Origin: Bryoerythrophyllum caledonicum
Taxonomy: Eukaryota; Streptophyta; Bryopsida; Pottiales; Pottiaceae
Assembly (NCBI GenBank): GCA_963971425.1
Contig: OZ020520.1
Location: forward strand, 5,126,553-5,190,552
Direction: 5' to 3'
Length of the DNA stretch: 64,000 bases
The position numbers were made by a program, and so were the translations under genes. Numbering within the stretch: the stretch's first letter is position 1; each line of letters opens with the position of its first letter. Of the stretch, positions 35,453-48,649 are shown piece after piece. The notes under the pieces are model-generated. The model was not told the DNA's origin. It made no database searches and saw only the letters and a program-made list of their open reading frames with translations.

Positions 35453-37212
35453 AATCAAGTTCAAGATTTGGTGTTTTTCAATGGTTTTGTTTTGAAATGA
35501 ATGGTTTTGCAAGTCAATAAGCAGTTGTACATGGTAGCCATACGGCTGCCATGCGACCCCGGGTTTCTTGGATTGAGGCCTCGTTGCCCAGATGGAGCGA
35601 GCCCTCCAAACTTAGAAAGAACCCTGGCCAGGCCCTAATTCAAGGGATTTTTTTTCACTTTTTTGTACGTTTTGCATTTTTTTCAACAAAGGTGGGGTCA
35701 CCTAGAAGGTGCTGGAAGTAATAAATCGAGGGGAAGAGGGAGATCAGAGTGGGGGATTTTGTACCCAGCCCCCAATGCATGTACGCGCACAGATTCAAGA
35801 TCCGGGCCTCATCAGGTGAGTCTTGCTGCGGATTGCCACAACCTGACAGGCACCCCATCCTCAACCATGTGTGCATGCTTAATATGTGGAAGAGCAAATT
35901 GGAGTTGTGCGGTGGAATTGTTGGACATCCCTCCAAAAGTTTATCATTTTGAATTTTAATTTTACAGCTATTAATTTTTCAATTCTTGGAATGAAATAGA
36001 GGCAATAGAACCAACAAAGTTAATGAAATCAACCCCAATCCACCTCTATTGTTGTTGTTATGAATGAACTCTAAAGCTAATCTTCCAACTTTCATGATTG
36101 GCTGGAGTGAGTAAAACAATAGAATACTACACCAAACACTGAATATAGTGTGGATGCATAGATAATGTGGGTGAAAAATGATGTGGACCATATCAATTTT
36201 GGTTTTGGAACAAAATTAATGTTAACACATTTCAACACATCTCATGCTACTCACTGCCACCTCACCGCCACTCACTACTAGATATTTTCCACTCCCCACC
36301 GCTCACCACCATCTCTCCATAAATTCACATTAATTTTATATCAACAATTTTGGAAAATCCCACACTACTATCAGACGTACATGATTTGACGTGGATTGAA
36401 AATTGAAGTGGCTCATTGTAAATTTGCATATACTAGAATTAGTGCACTTGGTATTTCAAAATAATTTGGTCCACAGTATATGGAATTAAAATGTTTTGGG
36501 GACAAAATATTCACTTTGATTGCAACTATCTTTCAATCCTCAGTCAAACTTCTCAAAAATTTTACCACATCATCCCAAATAAGTTCTAAAGAAGATCCTA
36601 CGGTTACATTCTCCACGACTTCATCTTGGCGGTTTTCAAATGCCTCAAGCTAAATAACAACATTCTTTCAGAATTACACATCATCCTACACACTTGGCAA
36701 AAACACTCCAATCTACAAGGAATTCCTCAAAACCGGATTCAAACTTTCCACAAAAGGAAGGCCACGTGAATAACCCTGGAAAGACCCATTCCAAAAGGAT
36801 CCAAAAGGATCCAAAAGGATCCAAAACTCAAAACTTAAAAATAAAAAAAATAAAAAACCCCCATTCAAGCCAAGCTGTCATAAATGGTAGACATAGAACC
36901 AGAATCTCAGACCCAGTCAGCGCGAGGGACGCTCATCCTTGTGTCGCCAATACTTGACCACCAGACCAGCCCTTATTTTTTTTATTTTTTTTTGTCGATC
37001 TGGAGTCAAATTGCGATTTTTTTTTCTTTCCAAAACAAGACTATTCCCGAAAAAAAAGTGGGAAAATAATGATTTCATGTTGCCAAAACTTCATGGATGG
37101 CCGTTGTTATATCGCCATATTGCCACTAATGAAGAGCAGGGACTCCATCCTATCGCCAGAAAAGTGTACAATTCTATGTTTTTGGAGATGAATTCTCCAA
37201 AATGTATATAAG

Positions 37213-37367
37213 ATAAGGCCCCCCATAACCAACAAAAAATCATAGCCAACGCCTATAAAATTGGGGTATATCCAACCCTCTTCCATCCCATTACCACCAA
37301 TTCAACTCCAAATGGAGGTTTGCTATTAGTCAAGACCCTGACTTTTGGTCGTTGGTTATGGGGGGTA
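37213..37367. mobile_element. Short inverted-repeat element
   Basis: CCCCCCATAACCAAC and GTTGGTTATGGGGGG form perfect 15-bp inverted arms about 155 bp apart end to end. No ORF lies inside. Confidence 0.5.
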
Positions 37368-39208
37368 ACTACTGTTGGCCACCCACTAAACATGGCTGCA
37401 CAGTTTGAAAATTCATAACTAATTTAGTTTTCGTCGAAAAAAATATGAAATCACTTGGGTTGGAATTGTAATTCTATTGGCTATCACTGAAAAATGATAG
37501 TATAATTATCTCCTCTCTCCATATATGCACATTCCTTAACTTGTCGGCTTTAGGGGGGGCTTACCTTATTTGGAGAAAAAGCCAGAAGTGCCTCCCACTA
37601 AAACGAAAAGATAAGAGACTCTCCATCCAGACCCCTATCCTCCAGAAACTAGATCTCAGCACCAAAAACGTAGGAAGGTCTGCGACGCGTGCGGCGCGTC
37701 GCCGTCGCCAGTCGCCAGTCGCCGCGATGTTTGAATGGCGACGACCCGGCACCAAGAGCATTAGTTGCGTCTCACAATGGAAGGACCCGAAAACCCACAG
37801 CGAACAGAACCCGCAGAAATCTAGATCGGACCACCGGAATGTCTCCCCAGGGCACCGATGGTTGCAGCTAGTCTCGCTCCGGAAGCTGGTATTGTCAACC
37901 CCGGCGTCGTCATGTGGCGAGTTCCGTCTCGTGCATGCGTATGGGCTCGTGATTTCAAACACTCACACATGACCAGTGTGTGCAGTAACTTAGTCGTACC
38001 ACCGTCAATCATGCCGCCACCAATTCCCACAGCCGCGTGCGATTCGCTTCTACCACAACCCGGGAGTTTGAATCACTCCAGCTGAATATAAAATAGGGTC
38101 CGTTAAAAATGATTCCAGGGCATGGGCGTGCGAATTTGAGGTTTTTTGAAACGTCTTGGGATGTCCGCCCGGCGGGCCGGGGTCTACATGTGTGATATAG
38201 TGAGGAGAGGGAAATTCAATGAGAGGAGGGTCACGAGGGTTCAGTTTTTGCAAGAGCGCGTGTGAGCATTGACTCACTGTGGGGGAGTTTACTGATGGGT
38301 CACGGAATGTTTGTGATTGCTCTCAGTTTGAGGGGAGACATGGTTGTCAGGTTAGGTTAGCTCACAAGGAACTACCATCCGTTTTGGAAGGGTCCGTTTC
38401 GTAATTGACAGGTAGGTGGGAGTCGTGGTTGAATTTAATGCGCATTGTCCTCCTGCCTCTTCTTTTTTGAAATCTTCGTCTAGCTGCCGTGGTTTTTTTT
38501 GTGTGTGTGTTTAAGATTGGCACATTGTCTGCTGTCTGTGCACTTGTAAGAGTTGTACACTCCTCTCCGTGCAAGTGGAGCTCGTTTGTCAGGTTCGAGT
38601 TGCCGGGGCGCAGGTACAACATAGCTGTTGTGTGTAGCCAGCAATCGAAGAGAGCTGCCTTTTTCTATATTAACCTCAGTGAGGTGTCCTGTACGCTTCA
38701 GATTTTCTTCTCTTATTCTACTCACGTGTACCAGTCGATATCTGCGTGTAGTTGGGGCAGGGCAGGGCGGGAATCAGTCGTCGAACTCTGAAAGGTTGTG
38801 GCGGCCTGGCCCTCCTTGGTTATGTCGCCCGACTGTGACTGCATTCTGCTCCTCATCTCTCCTTGGAATGCATACGCGGTGGGCGACGAGCTTCTTACTG
38901 TCGCTCCTTTGATTTGGGTCTCTTGAGGTTGGGGCTCCGTCTACTCGCTTGGTTCTCGCTTCTTTCAGCTGCAGTGTGCACCTCTTCGGAGGAAATTCCT
39001 GTTTGCGCATCTGAAGAGCTCAGTACCAGTGTTTGAGTATTTTAACGATCGTTTTGAGACATTCATTTGTGAGAAGTTTCCATAGCTAAATTGTTTGCGT
39101 ACATTGTGTGTGTGCAGAAGGATGACGTTCCGGGCTGGCTCGGGAGTGACGGGAAGGTAGGGAGACACCAGAGAGTCCTCCAGGTTTTGTTCGGTGCGAG
39201 CTCATCCG

Positions 39209-42200
39209 ATGGGGAGCCCTTCCACAGGATCCAAAGCTCAGACGACACTGTCTCTCGCAAGAGGGAAACATCATCAGCAATCGCTCTCCGCAGGGGCATC
39301 ACTTCAGCTTGGAAATGCCAGAAGCGCTGAGCAGGAACTATCCTCTGGCGCGGCCGTGAGTCATAGAGCAGCCACTGAGGAGCAGCCTGTCGCTGTCAAG
39401 AGGAGGACACGATCGTCACAGGGGCTTGAGCTTGGTGATGGAGCGGAAGTAAGAAAGCCACTCAGCTCCATATCAGTTGGAGGTGAGTTCCAGTCCCCCA
39501 AGTCGGTTGATTTCCTCTACAAAGCTTGCAGCATCTTACCCTTTAGTACTTCACGAGCTAAGCTTTCTTTCCTGATCATATTTGTTTGATCATTTCACGA
39601 CTGATGAAGATACCCAAATTTTGTTCTCAGGACACAGAAGAGGTGGATCTGCGAGCGGATCACCGAGGGCAAGGGGTATGTGTTCGTCACCAGGGGCGGG
39701 TAAGTCGGCACTCGCCAAGATGGCAGCCACCGCGCTCCATTCTCCAACAAAGCTTGAGCGGTCTCTGTCATCATCAAGAGTGGCTCACAGAGTCGTCCCA
39801 GACGTAGATGGAAGTGCTCCACGGTCTCGAACCGGAGCATTGCCAGAAGTGAAGCAGCAAGATTCTCAGAGGGAACTGGAGAGCAGGCTTCAAACAGTGG
39901 CAGCACACAGGAGGGAGAATGGTTTCAGCTCATCGGAAAAGAACGTGAAAAGTACCAACGAACCAAGTTCCGATGCTGTACCTCTTTCTTGTAATGGTAC
40001 GCCTTCTGCAAATGTTTTAAGTTTCATGTGAGACAGTCACGTTTTCTCTTCTCATCTCAACCGGCATTGTGTTTCCTTTTCCAGGTTCCGGTGTGAGGGC
40101 AGCTGGCGATGGCGATGATGAAAATTCACACCCTGAGACCGCTGAAGTGGCTTCACATGGCTTACTGCGGTCCACGGAAGATTGTGGTGGATACTTGTGT
40201 TCCAGTGGAGCGCACTTGCCAGTGAAAGATATCCACCCTGTATGTTTCGAAACAGCCAACCAGCTGCGCGCTGAGCAGGTGCCAGTGAACACGAGCCACG
40301 ATCATCTCCCTGCGATTGCAAGGAGCTGCTCACCCTCTGCTGCTGCTGCTGCTGCTGCTTCGACACAAGAGGAGCCTCGCTTGTCCAACTGCAACGGAGG
40401 TCCAGAACTTGCTGCTTGCGAGCCGCAGAGTGGAGAGGACCTGTCAAACGGGACTCATACAGAAAACTCGCATCCTAACGTGCTGCCAACCTCAAATCTT
40501 TCTCCAGCACGTCTAGACGTACCCTATCAGAACATCAAGGAGGTAACGCCAGTTTGCAACCAGGAAAGTGAAGTGGAGAAGAACGCCCATTCTTCTGACC
40601 TTACCAAGGCAGCGATCCTCTCCAGTCTCGCATGTGAGAAAACCTCTGTACTGCTGCCGGATGGATCCAAGCAAGGCGCTACGGATGCAAGCCAGGGCAA
40701 GGATGTGAAAGAGTTTCATTTCAGCGCGGAGAGGAGGAAAGTCGATGGCTCCGAAGCCTGTTTGAGGAAGAGCACAAGCTTCGAGCTGGGCGAAAAGAAG
40801 ACTAAGATTCGAAAACGAAGACGTAGCGTCTCCGCATCAGGAATCGGTGCCATGCTTCTCAAGATTGTCCGCACTTCAGAACCAGAACACATCGAAGCGA
40901 GGCCACTTCCTAGGGCAGATCAGTCTGGGGTTTCCGAAGCGAATCCTCTGCTAACCACTCCAGAACTCCCTCAAAGTGCGCAATTCAAGGTAAAAGTGGA
41001 GATTCTCCAGACCGACGTTGAGGCTGTGGACATGGACGTCGAATATGAGAACTGCAGCAGTGAGCTTGCGGCAGCGGCAGACACAGATATCGTCTCTGTG
41101 GAAGATAACAAAGACGCATCATCATTAGAAGAGGTGAAGCTGCAGATTGTGGACGAGACACACTCGAAAACTGCACGTGAAGAAGGTCCAGCATTACATG
41201 ACTCTCAAGAAGAAGATCCAATTGCAGGTAAGTAGAACAAAACACTAAACATGCAATAAGTTCGTTTCACAGGGATACCTCCTCATCACCATTTTCGCAG
41301 GAAGCTTGAGCAACAAATGTGACAAGCGAGTGATCTCCTCAGGGAACTGCAATCCCCACTCTGACTCCTTCGAAGATCGGTTTCTGGACGCGAGGGATAA
41401 AAGCCTCGATCGCAACAGCTCTTTCGAAAGCATCGAAGCAAGCTCCCCAATCGGAAAACCACCGAAGGAGTTCACAGCTGTGAAGGAGGATGGCGTCGGT
41501 GGTAGCCAGAGAAGACGACGACACGGAAGCAGAGGAAGGATATCACATGATTTGGACTCGTCCACAGGTGAATCTCACTTCCGTATTACGATCTAGGGCT
41601 AGTGAAGGAGGAGAACTGAAGTGTTGTGTGATCCCTCGCAGTGGCGAGCGAAGAAAACAGGCGCTCGCTCTCGCTCGTGGACGAGAATCTGTGCATGATC
41701 ACGAGCCTGGAGCGGTCTCGCAGCTTCGCGTCCATGCTGCAAGTCTCACCGCGGCAATCGGTGGACGAACCCGCGCACTCTGCGCACCTAGCGCCCTCCT
41801 CCATCGCCATTCTGACGAACCCCAGCTTCTCGAGCTCCCACCAAGACAGGCTGTGGGAGGAGCAGGCGGAATACTCCAGCGGAGGACGCGGCACACCCAG
41901 CCGCGACGACGACGACGGCGAGACGCACACGCACACGCCCTCGCCCAGCGGCGCCAACGCCGACGACGCCATCCGCTCCACCGCGGCGTCCCTGCGCGAC
42001 ATGAGCTCCCTCAGCTGCTCCGGATTCGCCAGCGACAGCGGCCGCAGCATCAAACTGGGTCAGTCCGGGAAGAAGCGCGGGCGCCCGCAGCGCTCGCCTC
42101 TGCGCAGCTTGCTGGACGCGGAAGACGACGACGAGCCCCCTGCCACCCCGCGACCACCGTCGGAGCGCCACCACTTCCTCAAACAAATCCTGTCGCGCCT

Positions 42201-42321
42201 CCGCGGCAAGTCCAGCTCCCCGAAATCCTCACCCCACAAACCCAGCTCGCAATCCACCACCTCCAAGCGACGCAACAGCATCATCTGGAGCAGCTGCATG
42301 TGCTTCTCTCACGTCAATTAG
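39209..42321 (+). CDS. Ser/Arg-rich protein of 909 residues, unrecognised family
   Basis: Five exons fit with GT-AG borders and consistent phase: 39209-39482, 39631-39996, 40085-41227, 41301-41567 and 41642-42321. Together they give 910 codons including the stop. Protein start: MGSPSTGSKAQ, the first ATG in the frame. Most of the protein is Ser-, Glu- and Pro-rich and probably disordered. Basic clusters (KKTKIRKRRRSVS; GGSQRRRRHGSRGR; KKRGRPQR) suggest nuclear localisation. There is a poly-alanine run in exon 3 (CTG/GCT repeats near 40340). The C-terminus, from HHFLKQILSRLRGKSSSP to SSCMCFSHVN, looks like a short conserved module. I do not recognise the family; exon structure and coding bias support a real host gene. 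Confidence 0.75.
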
Positions 42322-42698
42322 GTTGTATATTTGCTGCTCGTCCAGCTGAACAATCTCTGTACAGACCTCGCACTCTCCACATCACTTGCAAGTCCTCTTT
42401 CCACCCGTTTTGTCTTCCATGTGCCTCATCCATTCATCGTAAAATACTTCATGACATCCAATTCTCACTCGAAACTCTAAATCGTGTTCTCATTTTTTTA
42501 CTGATCCACGATCCACAATGTCGAAATTGGAAAGCGCATCTCGCATCTGAAAGTGTCGACCTCGACAGCGGCTGAGCTACCACGTGTAGCAAGCTTTTTC
42601 TCGCGCTTCAGACGTGTCGGATAGGCGCGATTCCAAGTGGACTGGGCGTATTCCACGAACGGGTGACGGATGATTTCGCTCCGTCTACTTGGGAGTGC

Positions 42699-42705
42699 TA
42701 TAAAT
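42699..42705 (+). promoter_or_regulatory. TATA box of the cupin gene
   Basis: TATAAAT lies 90 bases before the chosen ATG, in a promoter-like setting. Confidence 0.6.
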
Positions 42706-42788
42706 TACGAGGCCGCGAACAGTCCATTCAACAGTTTGCGGAGATCAATTTGCTATCGTTTCTTTGGGTTGTTCTCTTATTTGTGTCT

Positions 42789-43428
42789 ATGGGCGTGAAC
42801 TATCCGATTGCGTTTGGCGTGGCACTCGCGTTCCTGCTCGCGACTTCCGCGGCGCTGCCAAACTTGCTTCGCATGGCGGGTTCCAGTGACAACAAGCTCC
42901 CGGAGGAGCAGCCGGAGGATTTCCGCTACTACCAGATCTACGCGTCGGAGAATGGCACCACGCACTTCACTCGGTGCCGCATGAAAGGGTTTGGCAAGGA
43001 GGCGTACAGCTCCAAGCCGCAGTTCACTCGGTCGGACTTCGGCGGCGACGTGAGCAAGATCGTGTTCACCGAGCTCGCGGTCGGGCTCGAGCAGGACCTT
43101 CACAATTGTCCGCAAGTGCAGTTTGTGGTCACTCTCTCGGGATCATGGTAAGACTTCCTTCATCTCTCTCGATTGTGCTCTCAATCCCCGCAACCCGTGA
43201 GCGTTTTTAGTGACGATGTTTTTGGATTGTGTCAGGTATGTAAAGACCAGCGATGGAACCAAGCATGAGTTCCAGCCCGGCGATGTCTTGTTCCAGGACA
43301 ACACGAAAGACTGCCCGACATCCAACAAAGCACAGCACTACTCAGGCGTTGTGGGCGACAAACCCTGCCAGCAGATGATCGTGCAGCTGTCTCGCGCACC
43401 TGAAGTCGAGAACCCTAATCCTTTCTAA
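42789..43428 (+). CDS. Secreted cupin-domain protein
   Basis: Exons 42789-43147 and 43236-43428 give 183 residues. The start is the ATG of MGVNYPIAFG, followed by a hydrophobic stretch (VALAFLLATSAALP) typical of a signal peptide. The remainder is a single small cupin fold: the pattern G-(SDGTKHEF)-QPGDVLFQDN and then the HYSGVVGD strand match cupin motifs 1 and 2, with the final His of motif 2 kept (QHYSG). The metal-binding set looks incomplete, so an enzymatic role is uncertain. It may act in the secretory path or cell wall. The upstream TATA box supports this start. Confidence 0.75.
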
Positions 43429-43509
43429 ATTAGTGGTTAGGGTTGGAATTCGTTGTATCATAAATGTATCTTGCACTACCAGGATTTAGTAAAGTAAAGA
43501 GCTCTTTTA

Positions 43510-45030
43510 TCAATTGCCCACACAGATTGTCTTGTTTTTGAGATCGTCGAGAAACGCTTCGACGCTCTTTTGCACAGACCCGTCCATGGCTTCCTTCACC
43601 ATCTCACGCAGCCTGTGCACATTGGCCTTCGTAGCTTCAGACACCATCACTTCCCTAACCGCGCGCGCGACCTCATCCCGTGTCACAAATCCATCAGCAC
43701 CTTTGTGCACTTCCATTGCGGCTCTCACTTCATCAACGAGGAACCTAGCAACCATCCAGAGAACGCTCAGAATAATTCACACAAAACGTTACTCGCGATG
43801 AAGTTGTATGATTTACCTGCAATTGATCATTTGATCAGCTTGGAAAGGCCACGCCAGAAGCGGCACGCCGCGGCAGATGCTCTCGAGTGTAGAGTTCAAC
43901 CCGCAGTGCGTGAGGAACGCGCCCACGGCGGGGTGCGAGAGGACGTCGAGCTGGTTCACCCATTCGGATTGCACGAACCCGGTCCCGAGCGCGTGCGCCG
44001 TGAAACTCTCCGGGAGCAGGGGGAGGTCTCGCACCACAAGGAGGAACCGCTGCTTGCTTGCTTGGAGCCCCAGCGCGAGCTCGTGGATCTGGCGCGCGGA
44101 CAGCGTGACGACGCTGCCGAAGCTCACGAAGAGCACCGAGTCCGCAGGCTGCGCGTCGAGCCACCGAAGATACGCCGCGCCCGGCTCCTCGCTGGAAGCT
44201 CGCCGCGGCGGCTGCAAGTACGCGTCGTGCACCAACGGTCCCACTGGAAACACGGGCGCGCCGGAGGATCGCAGCGCGTCGATGCAGGCGGGCTCCAGCG
44301 CGTAGAACGAGTTCACGAAGTGCCCTGCAGCCGCCACCGCGGGCTGCGCGCACCCGTACACGTACTGGTCGAAGAAATGCTCGCAGTTTGGAGTCGACCC
44401 TTGCACTGCGGGCGAGAGATCGCCGCGGCGCGTGGGCGGAAGCCCAGGTATGTGCACCACCTCGTTCTTCTCCGCGGGTTGCACTGGCACTATCCCCTGC
44501 GCCGCGAGCGTGGGCATGTGCAGAAACACCGCCAGCCACCTCGCCAGCGAAGCACAGATCGTATATCTCGGAATCCCAAACTTCTCCGCCACACTCTGCA
44601 GCCACCCAAACATCAGCCACCCACGTCGAAGCGAAACGATCTAGACACGAAACCTCCGACCTTTTCTGACCTGTGACCATCCGTGGAAGACATCGCTCAC
44701 GATGCAGGCCACAGGAGCTGCTCCGTCTGAGTTGAGATGCGCGACGAGCTCCTCCGTCTCGCCCTGCAGACTCTCCACGTCGCCGATGAACGGCAAGTTG
44801 GTCGGACCGGCGTCCGCGGGGCGGACGCCCAGATTCGTCACTGTGATACCCACCGTCTCGCAGGCCCCCACCTGCTCCGCGGAGAGGTTGTCGAAGATGT
44901 TGCAGAGAGTGACGCGCACTCCGTATGGCCCAAACTTCCGCGCTAGCTGAATCGCCGCCAGGTTGTGGCCTCTCGCAGGGTATGGAATCACCAACACATG
45001 CACTTCGATCACCTCAACCGCCCTCGCCAT
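43510..45030 (-). CDS. Family 1 UDP-glycosyltransferase
   Basis: Three exons (45030-44671, 44595-43817, 43744-43510) give 457 residues, a usual length. The N-terminal domain has the catalytic histidine motif (IPYPARGHNLAAIQLA). The C-terminal domain has the PSPG sugar-donor box from WVNQLDVLSHPAVGAFLTHC to PFQADQ. Two positions are unusual: the common W-A-P-Q start is WVNQ, and HCGWNS is HCGLNS; the last Gln, linked to UDP-glucose preference, is kept. The reaction is transfer of a sugar from a UDP-sugar to a small acceptor in the cytosol; the acceptor cannot be read from sequence. No signal peptide, as expected. The gene is convergent with the cupin gene. Confidence 0.9.
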
Positions 45031-45606
45031 GTCGACCAGTCCTCCGAAACACCACCGATCCAGAGCTAGCTCATTCAGATCACCTCACCTTACGAAAAGC
45101 GAATCCACTACTGCCTCTCTCTACACGTGATGAGACATTCCAGCACGCCACCTCATGAGTTACTTGTGTTTAATGATAATTAGATTGACTAGGATGAGGC
45201 ATGGCATTTCTATGCGGCAACAACTTCAGTGGAAAGTTTGACCTTTTCAACGCGCGTGAGAGGAATCGTCAACAGTTTCTAGTCGACTATGCTGTTCAAC
45301 TAACCACCAGCCCCGTCTTCAGGTGGACCTTGTGCCCTTTCTACGCAGACTGTCATTGTGGTACGAACTAAAAGCCATTTTTTAAGCCATTCTTTCGAAG
45401 GTCGTGTAAGGTACGAAGACTGTTACAATTATGTGTCGTTTGTCTGCAAGGCCAATCCATTCCCCTCCTTTTTCATACACCAGAGGACAGGTCAAGGGAC
45501 ATGGCGTATCAAGTCATTCCACGAAGCTCCGATCAAAGTTTATTTTTCCACTGAACTTGGGTTACAGAAGCTTGTTTGAAATCTGGGAAGCCGAAAGCTA
45601 TAGTCC

Positions 45607-46944
45607 TCAATCGGCACGCTTCTTCACAGGGCGAACTCGTGGCCGAGAAGCAGTCCTCTTCGTCTTGGAAGTTAATCCCAGAAGTCTCAAAGTTATAACA
45701 TAAGCCGCCGTGGCGATGAAGCCCCCTACTGCCACTAAAAGCCCTGGTCTTCTTCCCGAGTACTGCACAAAAAACAACGATCGCAGGCTGACATCAATAG
45801 ATCCAACCGAAAAAAGGAAAGAATACTTGTCAAGAACGCTCTCTTCTTTCGCATACCTCAACGACGGAGTGGAAGGTTGTGCTGAGGTCATCCACATACT
45901 CAGAAATAGCAGATGCTTCGGGTGGCACTTCTTGCGCTTCGGTTTCCTTCCACCCGGTCTGCAGCAGCCACAATAAGGACCGGAGCTCTGTGACAGGTAG
46001 AATTACTTACTTCTTTCAACAAAATGCTCACCTGAATAAAGGCTGAAATAGAAGCAGCATTCCAATCCCCCTTGTAAACGAACATGCGGCGGTCTCTGAA
46101 GAGGCGCAGCTGCGGCATTTGAGTCATCGAGAACCGTTTCCGAATCTTCGGACTCTCCAACACGTTCACCTGCATTAGATCACGGTCTTAGAATGGTCAA
46201 GAGATTGCTATCTAACTCATTCTCCATCATAAGAACAATGAGGCAAATGACTGGAAGCACACCAGAGCCGGGATTGGTTGCTGCTCAGTTGCAGCCTCCA
46301 ACAAGGCTTTCTCAGCTAGTGTGCATCTTTCACAACGACGGTCCACAAACAATACGAGCCTGCGACAATCAAAACACCAACCAGGTGAAGTCACTACACT
46401 ATCTTCACTTGATGTAGCTAGAACAAGTGCCACTTTCAGAAACATGTCAAAACACTCATGGAAACCATGTGATTACGGTATTAAACCCTAAAATAGTCAG
46501 AACAGGTAGAAAATACAGTGTGGTTTTAAACAAACCGACGTCTCTAATAAATCCAGGTCAAGAGAGAAGGTGGAGTTAGTTCTAGTGAGCCATTGAGCAA
46601 ACAAATAGCTGCAAAGTAATGTTCCAATGGGACACTCAGAGCAAAGCCCATTTGAGATTACGATTCGAGATGTTTTTCCTCGAGATTGGATGATGGAAAA
46701 CTGCATGTGCCTCAACGATCATCACGTCAAGAAGCTGCTTCAAATAGCGAGGAAAACAATACCAAGCTCCAGTGGTTTGCCCAGTCGCTGCTTGCGTATC
46801 ATGCTCGAAATTGCGGTCGTTAAACAGAACCAGCTCCCGCTGCGATTCTCCCTCGAGCCCCCACTCGTCCGCATCGCTGCTGTCCCCACACACCGCCACC
46901 AAAGGCAGCACCAGAAACAGCAACAACAACACAGCCCTCTTCAT
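45607..46944 (-). CDS. ER thioredoxin-fold membrane protein (PDI-like)
   Basis: Five exons (46944-46763, 46359-46263, 46169-46032, 45985-45857, 45762-45607) keep phase and give 233 residues. The start MKRAVLLLLFLVLPLVAVCG is a signal peptide. The thioredoxin domain contains LVLFVDRRCERCTLAEKA, with a CERC active site, and ends with the cis-proline strand (MTQMPQLRLFRDRR). A transmembrane segment follows (GLLVAVGGFIATAAYVITLRL), then a basic tail ending KKRAD, close to a dilysine ER-retrieval signal. It should lie in the ER membrane with the redox domain in the lumen and act on protein disulfides. The acceptor choice for exons 4 and 5 rests on frame and on the membrane helix. Confidence 0.8.
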
Positions 46945-48184
46945 GGTGACACCCACCAACATCCCCTGCAAACGCAACAACCACTCAATCAAGTAGTGAA
47001 AAAAAACCCCTCAATCAGAAAAGATCGAAGACTGAAGGCACTCTCCTCTAAGGAAACCCCAATCACAGTATTGAGCTAGAAATCGCTAGATTGTGAACTG
47101 AGAGAGTTTCGAAGAGATTTTTTACAATCCTTCATTTCATCGCTGATTTTTCAACAGATTCTTTCCCTCCCACTGAGAAAAGGAGATTGGCACCTGAGAA
47201 GTAGAATGCACTCTGCAGCAGAGCGATGGCGATGGCGATGGCGAAGGCGAAGGATGTTGCGAGAGTGAGAATGCAGAGATCAATTAGGGTTTGGCGCTCA
47301 TTTAGGACGTACTTTCACTTCATTTTTTCCTTTACAAGTGTATTGTTTTTCCTTCCTCTCAATTTCAATTTAGCCTCCAAAGGATCAAGGCATTTTAGAG
47401 GAATCTCTACTCCATTGATGAAACTTTTTGAGGATGGAATTGTAGGATCTTCTTCTAAACTTGTATGAGATGATGTGGTAAAAAATTTGTGAAAGAGAAT
47501 CGCAGATAAGGTGAAAAGATTTATCCTCCATAGGTACACTTGGTCATTTAGGGGTTAAGCTTGATTAGACAAGTTATATTGACCATGAGGTGACTGAACT
47601 GTTGGAGAGGTGCACTAACTTACAGCCTCCTAATTTCTTTGGATATTGTAGATACAATACTTGGTAAAGCATACTATTGACTTACTTTAATTTCTATAAT
47701 GTGGTAATGAGTTGCAAAAATTTTAAATGTGTTGAAAAGTATTTAGTGGAGTTGAACAATGGTTTTTATGGAATTGAGTTCTGAAGTGATCTATGTCATT
47801 TATTCAGTTACATAAATTAAGAAAACTCAAATGAAAACTAACAACCATCAATAACAACATACTTTAGTTTAACGGTTTGTTCTTCATCAATTTTTTGACA
47901 CTTGTAGTGTGGTTTAAATGTTAAAAGCGTAATTTGATGCCATTGATTGCCTCGTATTTTTACCATTTTCCGTTCTGAAAATGTTAAAAATTCTTAATTC
48001 TTCAAAAAACTTCTAACTAATTTCATCAATGATTATGTGCAACATTGTAAAGCCCCACATCTCATAGAATCTAAAAACACAAAATTCATTTTAAGAAAAA
48101 CAAACCATTGTTTTGGCAAAACAATGAAATATGACCACTACTCTAAAAATAATGTTTATCCTACGCATCAATCAGGTTTCAAAC

Positions 48185-48620
48185 ACTCCCTACAAGAGTA
48201 TTTATTTTTTCCAATTCATAGTGGTTTGGACACAATGGATATCACCTAGGTATCACACGAGTGTTGCTTAGATAGTACATGGATATGGCCTTGGCATTAC
48301 GTGGATATCACCTTAGATAAATCCCCTCAACTTTCAAAAGTTTTGGACAGTCTTTAGTGAATTAATTTTTTACAAAACCGACCAACGCGTAGGATATTTT
48401 ATGCAGTGGTTAGTTTTGCACATAACTAACTCAAACTGGAGAGTGTCCAAATTTTTTGAAAAATTCAAGAGAATCGTTAAGGTGATACCCATATAATGCC
48501 AAGGCGATATTCCGTCGAATGCCTAGGTGTAATCCATGTAAAACCTTGGAGACACCAATTGTGTCCGAACCACTACAATCTCGAAAAATAATCACTTCAA
48601 CACGGAGTGTCTAAAAATGA
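48185..48620. mobile_element. Foldback element, about 435 bp
   Basis: Arms of about 130 bp are inverted relative to each other. Left: AACACTCCC, TAGTGGTTTGGACACAATGG and GGCCTTGGCATTACGTGG. Right, read in reverse: ACACTCCG, TAGTGGTTCGGACACAATTG and CGCCTTGGCATTATATGG. No ORF and no clear target duplication. Confidence 0.6.
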
Positions 48621-48649
48621 CCACTTCGTATTGATTACTAAATGCTATA

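Larger units (their letters stand above)
33976..39208. other. Intergenic region with small repeats
   Basis: No protein-coding gene could be supported over 5 kb. It contains the inverted-repeat elements at 35283 and 37213, and an 11-bp tandem repeat (AAGGATCCAAA, three copies at about 36795-36825). The GC-richer part from 37650 to 39200 is probably the promoter and spliced leader of the gene starting at 39209; open frames there lack protein features. Confidence 0.45.

Noticed and set aside
41488..42575. Arg/His-rich 361-codon frame overlapping the last exons of the gene at 39209-42321
   Set aside because: It is a shadow frame over GC-rich coding sequence; the accepted exons keep splice phase and have a proper C-terminus.
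43570..44680. Long plus-strand frame (368 codons) and a second minus-strand frame over the glycosyltransferase
   Set aside because: Antisense and frame-shifted shadows of the glycosyltransferase exons; no domain of their own.
47226..47468. 80-codon frame starting with a GCGATG repeat
   Set aside because: It lies in the leader region of the divergent PDI-like gene, shows no domain, and starts in a simple repeat.
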